Positions 17,753 through 26,565 of a stretch of 64,000 nt of DNA are shown one piece after another. Positions within the stretch are counted from its first letter, which is position 1. Each line of letters opens with the position of its first letter. The notes under the pieces were generated by a model. That model was given only the letters and a program-made list of their open reading frames with translations, searched no databases and was not told the origin of the DNA. Source of the stretch: Paraburkholderia aromaticivorans (GTDB taxonomy: Bacteria; Pseudomonadota; Gammaproteobacteria; Burkholderiales; Burkholderiaceae); assembly GCF_012689525.1 (NCBI RefSeq), contig NZ_CP051516.1, positions 3,224,001 to 3,288,000 on the forward strand. Reading direction: 5' to 3'. Made by a program: the position numbers and the translations under genes.

Positions 17753-17895
17753 TCATGTTCCTGTTTGTTGTGGAGTCGGGCTTCCCCCCATAAAAAGCGG
17801 GAAATTCCCAAGTTATTGAACACCTACTACTTGTTCATCGTGTCTGCTAAATTGGTGCGGTACATCAATCTGGAATCTCAATTTCCGGGAAGTCT

Positions 17896-18095
17896 ATGGA
17901 ACCTGACGATACCCCCGACACACCGGACCAAGCGCCGTCCAAATCCTAGACGACGGCACGCCGGACGATCCACGCCCGCTTGTTCGCTTCTGGCTAGATG
18001 CCGATGTGGCCGAGCGCCTCCGACGCGTGCCGGATTGGGAAAATAAGTTGCGCGAAGGCTTTACCGCTGCGGTCCGTTCTGGCCGGTTCCCTTGA
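17896..18095 (+). pseudogene. Possible frameshifted small gene with BrnA-like C-terminus
   Basis: ATG 17896 opens a frame (MEPDDTPDTPDQ) that stops at 17947-17949. In the frame two bases later, coding-like sequence continues to TGA 18095: DDGTPDDPRPLVRFWLDAD, then VAERLRRVPDWENKLREGF. The LDADVAERLR segment resembles the RHH C-terminus of BrnA-like antitoxins. Opposite direction to the surrounding minus-strand genes. A single frameshift would join the two parts. It may also be chance. Confidence 0.4.
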
Positions 18096-18097
18096 CG

Positions 18098-18117
18098 GTT
18101 AGGCCGCCACATGCTCG
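18098..18117. repeat. Direct repeat, copy 1, left side of the tail-fibre cassette
   Basis: Twenty bases match 19836-19855 at 19 positions. On the minus strand both copies encode EHVA(A/V) followed by a stop; copy 2 is the very end of the gp44-like hub gene. Copy 1 ends a nine-codon ORF (MVYIEHVAA, start 18127) preceded by AAGGAAGC. The tail-fibre gene and the 59-residue gene lie exactly between the copies. Confidence 0.7.
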
Positions 18118-18229
18118 ATGTAGACCATATTGTTTGATGCTTCCTTGTGATTGGTTAGTAGCCGCTGGGGCCGCCTACCTTACATAGGGTTGTGGCCTAG
18201 TGATGATTGGCCCACGGTTGCCGGGACAG

Positions 18230-18409
18230 TTACTCCGGGTCCGGTAGGCCCAGGGTTATCGTGCCCGCCGGAAGCTGGGTCCACCACGCCTTATATCGGG
18301 CATCGGTGGCTTCGATTTCGCTTTGGTACTCCACAATGTCGGACGGTTGCGCCGACGAAAATATCCCGGTAACGGTTGTTTCCGTAGCTTCTGAAAACTG
18401 AGCAATCAT
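18230..18409 (-). CDS. 59-residue phage tail-associated protein
   Basis: ATG 18409 lies nine bases after the tail-fibre stop, and the AAGGAA ribosome-binding site overlaps that stop, so translation is probably coupled. The product ends in YKAWWTQLPAGTITLGLPDPE-like sequence and contains IVEYQSEIEATD. Small proteins directly downstream of fibre genes often help fibre assembly; this one is shorter than classic Tfa proteins and the function is inferred from position only. Confidence 0.6.
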   Translation of the reverse strand: MIAQFSEATETTVTGIFSSAQPSDIVEYQSEIEATDARYKAWWTQLPAGTITLGLPDPE

Positions 18410-18418
18410 TTTGTTTCC

Positions 18419-19729
18419 TTAGAAATCGAACGAATTAACGGAAATCGTAAATCCCGGCGTGCCCGCGCTGTTCGTCGTTTGCTGGTAGATCGTCTGTGGT
18501 GCGGTGACAGCCACACGAAACGGAATCGCAATCGAAGTACCGGCCGCAATGTTGTACGTACAGTACTGGCCGCCCATGTTGTTAATGCCCGTTGACGCTA
18601 GGGTTTGCGACATGGCGGACGCCGCAGAATTGCCAATCTGATTAAAGCCACCGACAAAGCGTGCGTTAAGCGGAATGCTCGTAGAGGTTCGCGCGGTCGG
18701 GCCACCCACAAACGTAGACCCCGTTAAGACGTTGCCTCCCGCCCAGTCAACGCGACGATCGGTTTGAGCGAACGGCGCGAACTGTCCGACCGTCGCGCTG
18801 ATAGGCGCAATGCCGATAAGCTGGCTTGCCGTGTAGCCCGGCGGGAGCGTGCCTGTGTACACCTCTTGCGCTTTGGTAGCGGTGGCGTCCGTAGCAAACG
18901 CTTTCAGCGAAACACTGGGCCCGGTTGCCGCGTAAATAGCCGCAAACCCGCTTGCGGCGGGAGTCGTCCCGACAACGCCACCAATACCGCTAACGCTGAG
19001 ATTGACCGGTACGCTAACGCCGTTGAAAAGGAAGGACAGACCGCCTAGGGCAGTTTTGATCAGCAGTTCATCAGCCGTCCACGTGGCCGTCGTACCTTGT
19101 GCGGTAAGCAACGCCGCCAAGTTCCGCGCCGTGCCTGCAATCGCCGCAACTTGTCCGAACTGGACGGCGTGTTGACTTGCAATGGCCGGGGGAACTTGCA
19201 GCGCACCCTTGCTACAGTGGTAAAGAACCCACCCGACCAGCGTGCTGTTAAACCGGATTACCGCGATACCGTTCGCGGGCATTTCGCCACCTTGGAGCGC
19301 TGAACCGGCGAGGCCGTAAATCGGGTACGTGGTGGCGGAACCATCAAGCGCGAACGTACTAGCGCCCGTGTTGGCCGTCTTGACCTTGAACGCCCGCACC
19401 ATGCCGTCGCCCGGTGCGGCAATCGTTGGCGCATAGGTTGCCGCGTACGTGTTTGCCGTGCCTGTGTCCAACGCGTAGTTGGCCCCACCCCCCTGTGCAA
19501 TCGTCTGGATCGCGGTGTAAAGCTGGTTTGTGGTCGACTTCGAGAGCGGCAAGCCCGCGCCGGTAATGGCGTTCATCAATTCCAGCATTACCGAGTTAAA
19601 GAACTCCGCCGGGACGATGGTCGCGGGGACACCCGTAGCGGGGTTACCGTCTGTGAAGTATCCCACGGTTCCCAAGGCTGTAGACGCGGGCTTGGAAGTC
19701 GCGGCGGTAGATCCATCAATTTGATACAT
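18419..19729 (-). CDS. Phage tail fibre protein
   Basis: The 436-residue protein opens with MYQIDGSTAATSKPASTALG, then GYFTDGNPATGVPATIVPAEFFN, the N-terminal pattern of tail fibres of Mu-like and P2-like Burkholderia phages. The middle is Gly/Ala/Thr-rich and low in charge; the C-terminus (about 330-436) is strand-rich and would be the receptor-binding tip. It follows the gp44-like hub gene with a 107-bp gap. No sheath, tube, tape-measure or capsid gene is present in the island. Confidence 0.85.
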   Translation of the reverse strand: MYQIDGSTAATSKPASTALGTVGYFTDGNPATGVPATIVPAEFFNSVMLELMNAITGAGLPLSKSTTNQLYTAIQTIAQGGGANYALDTGTANTYAATYAPTIAAPGDGMVRAFKVKTANTGASTFALDGSATTYPIYGLAGSALQGGEMPANGIAVIRFNSTLVGWVLYHCSKGALQVPPAIASQHAVQFGQVAAIAGTARNLAALLTAQGTTATWTADELLIKTALGGLSFLFNGVSVPVNLSVSGIGGVVGTTPAASGFAAIYAATGPSVSLKAFATDATATKAQEVYTGTLPPGYTASQLIGIAPISATVGQFAPFAQTDRRVDWAGGNVLTGSTFVGGPTARTSTSIPLNARFVGGFNQIGNSAASAMSQTLASTGINNMGGQYCTYNIAAGTSIAIPFRVAVTAPQTIYQQTTNSAGTPGFTISVNSFDF

Positions 19730-19835
19730 TAGTTATCCTTAGTTAAAAATTTAAATCGCGGGCAACGAAAGGGGAAAACAAAAACCCTGTTCAGTGGCAG
19801 GGCTTGTCGGCTTGCGCAGCGCGGGCGAGAGTTTC

Positions 19836-19855
19836 GTTAGACCGCCACATGCTCG
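19836..19855. repeat. Direct repeat, copy 2, right side of the tail-fibre cassette
   Basis: This copy overlaps the stop codon of the hub gene and matches 18098-18117 at 19 of 20 positions, in the same orientation. Recombination between the two would remove about 1.74 kb containing the fibre gene and the 59-residue gene while leaving a complete hub gene. Confidence 0.7.
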
Positions 19856-20925
19856 TCTATGAATCCGTAATTCAACTGTGCCGGCTGAACGGCGAACGCG
19901 GACGGGTCCATAAGCGTTAGTTCCGCGCTTGTTCCCTCGCCGTCCATGACATACGAAACCTCGCCAATCGTCCATTTCAGGGGTTGGTTGTTCGCGTCGG
20001 CCGGCTTCAGCGTTGGCAAATAGACCGACGCCAGCTTATTGGGCGTCCACAATGCCGACGAGGAATCAAGCCAGCTATCTACGCGCACACGTGCCACCTT
20101 GGAGCGACCGGCGCGGCGGTTCATCTCCCAAGCAACGCGCTTCGACAACATGTCTTTGTATCCATTGGCCGCCTCCGCGATCACGAACTTTTTGCGGTTT
20201 CGTAGCACGGTGGCATCTGCGGCGACGGCAAACGAATTAGGAGCATCGAAACTGTTTCCGATACGGCTCATAGCGTTGAGCCATCCGATGTACGTTGAGT
20301 ACCGCTGATCCATCGAGTATTCGACAGAGCCGGCCGTAACGTTTTGCCCTTCAAATAATCCCGACGCGTGTTCCTCCGTGCCGACTCGAGACATCACTAA
20401 ATGCCCGCTCACGCCCTCATACGCCAGGAGGCCGCTGTACTTGCAAATCCGGTCGATAACCTCAAACGCAGTTTCGCCTAACATGATGTTGAATTGCGGG
20501 ACGGTAACGTCACTGGTTTCCGGCGGGTCCACGAGAATGTCGTACGCGCTCGCCAAGTTAGACGCAATCACGAACGCCGTGGCCGCGCTGATTTGACTCG
20601 TCTCCCACTCAGCGGAGCAATCCACCAAGTCTTGACATTTGCCCCGGCCGGTAACGCGGATCGAATGACCCTCCGGGCCGAAGCTGGGGACGTACTTGTC
20701 GACGTATCCCGTTAGGACGGTTTGGCTGCCGATCATGATTACGCACGGGTCGCCGGGGGTTACCACTACCGCCGGTGCCTCGCTAGGGAACAGTTCGGTT
20801 AGATCTAACTCGAAATCGCTTGGTAGCCGCTCGATCCCGCGCGTAATGCGAACCTCCGTCCAACCGGCGATTTCCTGGTTAATCAAAACCAGCTTTACCG
20901 TGGTGTCGGTTGTTGAGATTGTCAT
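19837..20925 (-). CDS. Mu gp44-like / GPD-type phage baseplate hub protein
   Basis: The 362-residue protein has the layout of the Mu gp44/P2 gpD tail-hub family: EIAGWTEVRITRGIERLPSDF near the N-terminus, then PGDPCVIMIGSQTVLTGYVDKYVP and the VTGRGKCQDLVDCSAEW block (about 93-109). A second beta domain follows, then the RAGRSKVARVRVDSW region. It overlaps the upstream gene by four bases (ATGA). In Mu this gene is followed by gp45-gp48; those are absent and the tail fibre follows directly. Confidence 0.85.
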   Translation of the reverse strand: MTISTTDTTVKLVLINQEIAGWTEVRITRGIERLPSDFELDLTELFPSEAPAVVVTPGDPCVIMIGSQTVLTGYVDKYVPSFGPEGHSIRVTGRGKCQDLVDCSAEWETSQISAATAFVIASNLASAYDILVDPPETSDVTVPQFNIMLGETAFEVIDRICKYSGLLAYEGVSGHLVMSRVGTEEHASGLFEGQNVTAGSVEYSMDQRYSTYIGWLNAMSRIGNSFDAPNSFAVAADATVLRNRKKFVIAEAANGYKDMLSKRVAWEMNRRAGRSKVARVRVDSWLDSSSALWTPNKLASVYLPTLKPADANNQPLKWTIGEVSYVMDGEGTSAELTLMDPSAFAVQPAQLNYGFIDEHVAV

Positions 20926-21617
20926 GTGGTCTCCGTTATTTGGTTTTCGAGTTTCGAGATGAATCGCTCAAGCTCGGACACTAACCGCTGTTGGACTGTT
21001 GCCCCCTCCTCCGATGCAAAGTGGAGACCGGGCACTTCGATTTCCTCCCGCTGCGGCGCGCTATCGACCGCATGACGAGCGAGCATCAGCGCGTTGTGAC
21101 TGGCGGAAATGAGCGTTGCCGGGTCGGTGGTCACGGGTAGCGGCTTCGGGATTGCCCACGGCTCTCCGCCCGCCACAATCTGGCCTGTTGGCAAAAAGCC
21201 TAGGTCGTGCTCGCCACGGGTAGCGCGGGCACTCAGATAGATCATTCGGGCAGTCCGGAATATCGCGCCCCATTGCGTAACGTCGGCCGTGGCGAATGCT
21301 TCTTCGCCGTGTTCCCGGCGGCGCATGGCGGCTAAACCAGCAAGCCGCTTGGACGCGTGTGAGCAAGACGAATACGTGGAAAGGGCCATTTGCAGCGCTC
21401 GGCCGTGTTCGCCCCGTCTGCACGCTAAAAGAAGCGATATGTGGAGGTCGATATCCGCCGTGCTACCTGCAAATCCCGGATGATTCGGCCCATAAACGTG
21501 GGCGATCAGTTCCGCCCGGAGTACCGCTGCGGACTTCTGGATTTTTCGGTAACTCGGTGAGTACCACAGCGGAATGTTCAGCCGCCTTGCTGCCTCTCGG
21601 AGAGAGTCCCAACTCAT
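20922..21617 (-). CDS. Hypothetical protein, 231 residues, tail cassette
   Basis: No family is recognised. It has several basic helices (AAMRRREHGEEAFATADVTQ, then MIYLSARATRGEHD), an acidic stretch EEIEVPGLHFASEEG and a C-terminal coiled-coil-like helix. It is tightly packed: it starts on the last base of the upstream stop (TAATG) and its own stop overlaps the hub gene start. The coupling says it works with the hub and the 262-residue protein. It does not look like Mu gp42, gp43 or gp45. Confidence 0.65.
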   Translation of the reverse strand: MSWDSLREAARRLNIPLWYSPSYRKIQKSAAVLRAELIAHVYGPNHPGFAGSTADIDLHISLLLACRRGEHGRALQMALSTYSSCSHASKRLAGLAAMRRREHGEEAFATADVTQWGAIFRTARMIYLSARATRGEHDLGFLPTGQIVAGGEPWAIPKPLPVTTDPATLISASHNALMLARHAVDSAPQREEIEVPGLHFASEEGATVQQRLVSELERFISKLENQITETT

Positions 21618-22405
21618 TACGCTCTCCGTGCTGCTGGCAAGCCCGGACGGCCTCCCGGCCCTTCGGACGACGACCGCAGGACTACCGTAGAAGTGGGCGG
21701 ATTCCGTGGCTGATACTCTTTTGTAGCAAGGGCGCGTTGCGCCTCTGCCAACGGTTCCAGCACCGGCTGAATTTCTTGGAGCAGAGCCGCGCCACGGTCT
21801 GACATTACGCCTAAGAGGTTAGGTGCAGCGTCGTAGGTCTGGTGGCCGGGAATCACAATCTGCGTCGCGTTGCGCGGATCGCTCACGTGGGCCATGGTGA
21901 GCCAGTCACGTGAACTGTCCGACGCCGACACAAACGCCGCCCAAAGCGCCCGCAAGTCGGCCAACTCAGCAGTTTTCTCAACGATCCTATCGGCCAGAGC
22001 CTCCTTAATGTCGTGAGCTAGCACATGACGTTCGGTCCGCAAGTTCTGCTTTGCCAATTCAAGTTCGGCATTCGCTTCTTCGCCGCGTTGATTGAAGATC
22101 GGAAGCCGCGAATCCAGCCTGTTACGGGCGTCGCGTTTTGCCGCGAATTGAGCGGAGAGCGTTGCAATCGTGTCCTCAATGGCCGCCGTGTCACCATCCG
22201 CGAGGGCTAAATCGGCCTCCGCTTGGGTGATGCGCTGCGAAAGATCGACCATTTCTGCGTTGGCCTGTGCGGCGTGTACGGGCAACTCCGCCACCGCCGT
22301 GTTAAGCCGGTTCAATTTGTCAGCCACCGCCTGGACTTCGGCAATTGCGGCGGAAAGCTCGGGCTGCGGTTCAGGGTAAATGATGGTTTGCTTTCTAGCT
22401 GTCAA
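21617..22405 (-). CDS. Coiled-coil protein, 262 residues, tail cassette
   Basis: Residues about 15-150 are a nearly continuous heptad-rich coiled coil, rich in Ala, Glu and Leu (AEVQAVADKLNRLNTAVAEL, DLSQRITQAEADLALADGDT). A Pro-rich, possibly disordered tail follows (QPRNPPTSTVVLRSSSEGPG). No catalytic motif is seen. A shortened tape-measure-like or scaffold role is conceivable, but at this size it would not span a normal tail. It is the second gene of the minus-strand unit that runs to the tail fibre. Confidence 0.65.
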   Translation of the reverse strand: MTARKQTIIYPEPQPELSAAIAEVQAVADKLNRLNTAVAELPVHAAQANAEMVDLSQRITQAEADLALADGDTAAIEDTIATLSAQFAAKRDARNRLDSRLPIFNQRGEEANAELELAKQNLRTERHVLAHDIKEALADRIVEKTAELADLRALWAAFVSASDSSRDWLTMAHVSDPRNATQIVIPGHQTYDAAPNLLGVMSDRGAALLQEIQPVLEPLAEAQRALATKEYQPRNPPTSTVVLRSSSEGPGGRPGLPAARRA

Positions 22406-22511
22406 AATATGTAGTCCTTATTAAATGAATGAAAAATATTTTAAAAAGATCGATTGAATTCGTCGGCTTGCCCACGTCGATCAACGGACGGACTGCCTGA
22501 TTTAGTGGCTC

Positions 22512-22712
22512 CTACCGGTGCGGATGCTGGGCCGCCGCCAAGTACCGGGACACGGCGCGGCGGATAAGTTCCGACACGTCTAAGTCTTCCTCTACCGCCT
22601 GTAGGCGTATGGCCTTCTGCATATCGGGCCGAACCTTGAACGTCATAACGCGCACCGCGCCGTCGTATGGCGCAGCGTTTCGCCGGGAGGCAATCCCGCC
22701 CACTGAACCCAT
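22512..22712 (-). CDS. Ribbon-helix-helix DNA-binding protein
   Basis: The 66-residue product begins at ATG 22712, set by GAGGG upstream; longer frames are not needed. The sequence RVMTFKVRPDMQKAIRLQAV followed by DLDVSELIRRAVSRYLAA is a typical Arc/CopG fold: one strand and two helices. It is the first gene ahead of the tail cassette and may control it. About 107 bp separate it from the coiled-coil gene. Confidence 0.75.
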   Translation of the reverse strand: MGSVGGIASRRNAAPYDGAVRVMTFKVRPDMQKAIRLQAVEEDLDVSELIRRAVSRYLAAAQHPHR

Positions 22713-23312
22713 AAGGTTCCCTCTTTGGTAATACCGCCAGTTAAATGAACTGGACCGGATGCCACACCATCGCGGCGTTACCGATCCATACACAAGCATA
22801 GGAACAACAAAAATGTTCCGTTTTTCATTGGTTTAGCTCCGTAGTTAGTGAAGAACTTTCCGCCATTGGAAAGCCCTTTACGAACCAGGTTCGCTGTCTC
22901 TTTCGTAGCTGCACATCGGACCGCGACGACCTCAACACCCGCCGCTACCGCTCACTACGTCTCGACCCTGACAAAGGGGCCGGGTCCGCGCCAAGTTGTT
23001 AAAGATCAAGTTCCTTCGTCCCGGTCGTCTTGCCGGAAGGGATGCCGCGCATCGGCGGATTGCGTCCGCCCGTCAATTACTGTCGGGCTACGTATTGCTG
23101 TGCCCTCACATAGATCAGGACTGTAGCGGAGCGCAAACCCTCTGCGCAAGTCTTTTTTATAAAAAACCCTGACATCGGGGGACGCAATAGCTTACTGTAG
23201 CCCTAGGCTGGCAAGCATCTCTCCCGCGAGCCCGAGGTTTTTTGTAAAATGTCCCTGCGTTTAGGGGTCAGCACGTAGACTGTGCCTCATTGGCAGATTG
23301 CGAGGGCGAACC
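22713..23312. other. 600-bp non-coding stretch between two divergent units
   Basis: It must contain the promoter of the RHH-tail unit (minus) and that of the recombinase-like gene (plus). AT-rich patches lie at 22785-22845 and 23150-23170 (TTTTTTATAAAAAA). No gene, tRNA or clear repeat is visible. Phage operators or an origin would be expected in such a position but none can be pointed to. Confidence 0.45.
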
Positions 23313-24263
23313 GTGAGTTCGATAACAACCACATACGGAAGGGACGGAAAACCCCGGTTTCGGGTCCGCGTCAAGTACAAGGGTGAAGTACGCTCAAAAA
23401 CGTTTCACACCAGCGAGGCGGACGCTCAAGCATGGGCCGATCAACAACTAGAAGAAATGAAAAGTACAGATATCGTTGTGGGTGCGCCGGCACCCCTCAC
23501 CATCGGTGTCCTGATCCAGGAATTTTTGAGAGACTTTCCGGAATACGACCGAGCCCTCGTCGACGCGGCCAACACACTTTCTCACCTGACACCGGACCGG
23601 GTTTCCGCCGAACTCGTACTGGCCACCTTTCCCGACATGGGACAAGAGGCGGTCTTTCTGGAATACGTCGTGGAGTGGGGCCGACACAATGGTGTGTTCG
23701 TGAAGCAAAACCCTGTAGCCGCCGCGCGTAGAGTGTTCGATAAACTACCCTATCGCCCCGTAGCAGATTTTGAAATGGAACTGTTTGTAGCCAAAGCACG
23801 AGCGAACGACGAACACGAATACCTTGCTGCTTTCCTGTCGTTGATTATGGACGGCGCGCTAAAGCAAGTTGAGGCGCTTCGTATCCGTCGCCAGCATATT
23901 GACCTGCACGAGGGGCAACTCAAATTCGACGGAAGATGCGTCCCATTGAATCCAGAAACAATCGCGCTGCTTAACGCTAGGATGGCGCTCGTGGATTCTG
24001 ATGAGTTGTTTAGTAATGTGACGGTAAAGCAGTCCAAAAGTCGTTTGTCCGACTACTGCAAATTTCTTGGGATCGACGAGGTGAAATTTCCCGATCTTCG
24101 TCGAGAAGGCGCGTACCGGCTCTGTTTGCGATACGGTTCCGCTCGCGCGTGGGCGATGCTCGGCAACCCGTCCACTGCTAATTCCGCGTGGATGATCGTT
24201 GCGGCGGAGCGGAACCGACGCCTTGTCGAGGCCTTAGGCCCTCTCCCGGACTTCTCTGTATAG
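23313..24263 (+). CDS. Degenerate tyrosine-recombinase-like protein
   Basis: The protein is 316 residues from GTG 23313 (GAGGG six bases upstream; a TTG at 23298 is also in frame). The N-terminus has the Arm-domain pattern of phage integrases (TYGRDGKPRFRVRVKYKGE, then a SEADAQAWADQQ helix). In the catalytic half the boxes are altered: MDGALKQVEALR has Lys-Gln where the catalytic Arg is expected, FPDLRREGAYRL has Pro in place of the His of HxxR, and no Tyr follows at the end (NPSTANSAWMIV). It probably binds DNA without cutting it, as an accessory or regulatory protein. Confidence 0.7.
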   Translation: MSSITTTYGRDGKPRFRVRVKYKGEVRSKTFHTSEADAQAWADQQLEEMKSTDIVVGAPAPLTIGVLIQEFLRDFPEYDRALVDAANTLSHLTPDRVSAELVLATFPDMGQEAVFLEYVVEWGRHNGVFVKQNPVAAARRVFDKLPYRPVADFEMELFVAKARANDEHEYLAAFLSLIMDGALKQVEALRIRRQHIDLHEGQLKFDGRCVPLNPETIALLNARMALVDSDELFSNVTVKQSKSRLSDYCKFLGIDEVKFPDLRREGAYRLCLRYGSARAWAMLGNPSTANSAWMIVAAERNRRLVEALGPLPDFSV

Positions 24264-24693
24264 CTGGGACTCGCTGCTCCTCAACAACCAAACTCCAAAA
24301 TCTGCACACCGGGAGCCAAACCGCCCCGCCAGATAAGGGCCTTGCATCGATTTTCCTAACATTTCACCTCTAATTCGCGCAGATCGGGCGTAGTCGACGT
24401 CGTGCGACATCCTTAGGGTTAGGAAGTATCCCGTGCGCGATTGGCAGCGACCAGCCGGTGAGGTACACCCACAAAATCGGCCGCCACGATGAGTTGGGAC
24501 GACTTGCCTCACCCGGTCGGCGCGCGGCCGTCGCAAGGGGCGTGGATCGGCCAGCAAGAGACAGTCGGGATGACAAAACGAATGACCGCATTTTGTCGGG
24601 ATTGCGACGGAACACAATTCGGAACGATTTCGTAACACCCAACCGCTTGTCCGCGAGATGCGTGGACCTGTTGCGTAGAGTTTATTTCGCGCT
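24264..24693. other. 430-bp region between convergent genes
   Basis: The recombinase-like gene (plus) and the beta-helix gene (minus) end towards each other. Open frames on both strands overlap here, but none has a credible start or composition. No terminator with a T-run is obvious. Confidence 0.4.
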
Positions 24694-26565
24694 TTACTTT
24701 GTAATTCCGGAGAGGCCGGCAATGATAAAAGAGCCCAATATCCACCCAGTCAATTTGTGAAAATAGAAATAGTAACGAACTGGCCCATGAATATCTATTT
24801 TATAATGCATTTCTCGGAGGCGTATTATCGGCAAAAACATATCGAAACTATATGCGAGGCCCCATTTGAAATGAAATCGTGCGGCCTCGGCGGTGGTGCG
24901 AAAAACGAGCGCTCCAACTACGACAAAAAGACCGGTCACTACGATTGCGCGCCCTGTAAAATAACCGAAACCGATGGTCCATTCCGATAGCCGCATGACC
25001 CAGCATTGAAAGATATCATCCGACGAACAAACCTGCTCCAACTCTTTGGTCTTTCCGGCATACCCGACCTCGACGGCCGCATCGTGCTCGTTCTGAGCTT
25101 CGAGCATAGAGGTTACTTCTCGATACGACTGAGGGGAAAAGTCGTCCTTAGTTGCTCTGCCTAACCAGTCAGGGAAAAAAATCTCTGGCGACTCGCTCTC
25201 CCAATTATTGGCATCGAAGTTTTTATGGCACAATAAATGTATAAAGTGACAAACGGCAGCGTCTATTTTGGAGAAAAGAGAATAATCAGTGTGCGGTAGC
25301 GCGCAATTTTGATTGTCTTTTTTGCAGGGTGGTGGCATCAGATAGTCGCCGTGAAATCCATCAATTGATACCCCAGAGAAAGAAATGCGTTTCGGCCAAT
25401 ATTCGTTATTTTGCGGCGCTCGAATATAGGAAATCTTGGCATTTGAAAAATCGAGCTGCGAGTTACCTTGCCAAGTTGTAATCATTTGCGATGCTTTGAA
25501 TGCGTATTTATTGTAGCCAAAGGAAAATTCGCCATTGATTGATGCTCCCGCAAGATCAAGCGAGCGTAGAGATGTGCCGCTGATACTTAAGGTTTCTTGA
25601 ATTGACGCCGACTCTAGCATTATCGAATCCGCCACGGCAGATCGATTAACGAGTAATCCGTGTCCCGCCCTTAGTTGAAACAGATTAATCGTCGCAAGAT
25701 GTTCCTGCTGCGCCCGAGGGCCCTCGGTATAAGCGGTAGTTGGTAAGCAGTTTGTGCACTCGTTGCTGGCGGTATTGCTAAGAGAGAATGTAGATTCAAT
25801 TATTCCAAACTGTCCATCAACCTCCGTTGCGGGCGCGTTCAGCTCCGTGCTTTTGACGCTTTCTATGTCGAGCATACCCTTGATACGCGAGTATGGAATA
25901 TAAATTCGATTATTTATATTTGCTCCGACGATAGTTAGGTTCCCGCCGATATCCAAAAATGACGCCTCGATCCCCCCAATGTTCACGATATTTTTTGGGG
26001 CATTAGCGGCATGTGCGTCGTCTTTGTCGTCCGATCCCAATATTAGTGAGCCATCGATTTTTGCGCGTCTTGCTTGGAATATTTCCCTTATTTGCGATCC
26101 AGAGAGCGATATGGTGCCCAATAATCTCGAATCATTCAATTCTATGCGGCCGTTAAACATGCAGTTGTTTAGAAAAACCGACGGCGCAATAGTGCGGTCG
26201 CTGAGATTTAGATCGCCAATAACAACGGCTCCATTGACACGTATTCCGGTCTGGGCAAGAATGTCGACAAAAGGTTTGCGCGTGAGAATAGTTGAAAGCA
26301 TGGAACCTCTAACTCGGGGTTTCATGGTTCGCAAGCTGTAATTTGCCGCGCCTGACGCGCACACGCTAGCCCACAGCTCCCGTTCAGATTTGGACCAAGT
26401 TGAGTCGCCGCCAGGGCATGTGACTTCGTCCTGAGACACACTCGCAAATACGACAGAAGGTTGGCTCAGAATAAATGCTGAAAAAAGGAGCGCGAGCCAT
26501 GCACGCGCCTGTCGATAGCCACTGGGCCTCGAGATCTCCGTGACTTCGCGGTGGTTACTGCACAT
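24694..26565 (-). CDS. Exported beta-helix (pentapeptide-like) protein with C-terminal membrane helices
   Basis: The protein has 623 residues. A signal-like hydrophobic segment (about 20-42) is followed by about 300 residues of short repeats resembling quadrilateral beta-helix coils: SVFLNNCMFNGRIELNDSRL, ISGTSLRSLDLAGASINGEF and similar. A Cys-containing globular part lies at about 400-520, and two hydrophobic helices at about 530-556 and 605-621. It is AT-rich compared with its neighbours and stands alone. Membrane-bound pentapeptide-like proteins are found widely; no role is established that I can name. Confidence 0.7.
   Translation of the reverse strand: MCSNHREVTEISRPSGYRQARAWLALLFSAFILSQPSVVFASVSQDEVTCPGGDSTWSKSERELWASVCASGAANYSLRTMKPRVRGSMLSTILTRKPFVDILAQTGIRVNGAVVIGDLNLSDRTIAPSVFLNNCMFNGRIELNDSRLLGTISLSGSQIREIFQARRAKIDGSLILGSDDKDDAHAANAPKNIVNIGGIEASFLDIGGNLTIVGANINNRIYIPYSRIKGMLDIESVKSTELNAPATEVDGQFGIIESTFSLSNTASNECTNCLPTTAYTEGPRAQQEHLATINLFQLRAGHGLLVNRSAVADSIMLESASIQETLSISGTSLRSLDLAGASINGEFSFGYNKYAFKASQMITTWQGNSQLDFSNAKISYIRAPQNNEYWPKRISFSGVSIDGFHGDYLMPPPCKKDNQNCALPHTDYSLFSKIDAAVCHFIHLLCHKNFDANNWESESPEIFFPDWLGRATKDDFSPQSYREVTSMLEAQNEHDAAVEVGYAGKTKELEQVCSSDDIFQCWVMRLSEWTIGFGYFTGRAIVVTGLFVVVGALVFRTTAEAARFHFKWGLAYSFDMFLPIIRLREMHYKIDIHGPVRYYFYFHKLTGWILGSFIIAGLSGITK

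Noticed and set aside
24234..24760. Overlapping frames of 90-162 codons on both strands between convergent genes
   Set aside because: Cys/Arg/Pro-rich composition and mutual overlap point to chance frames.
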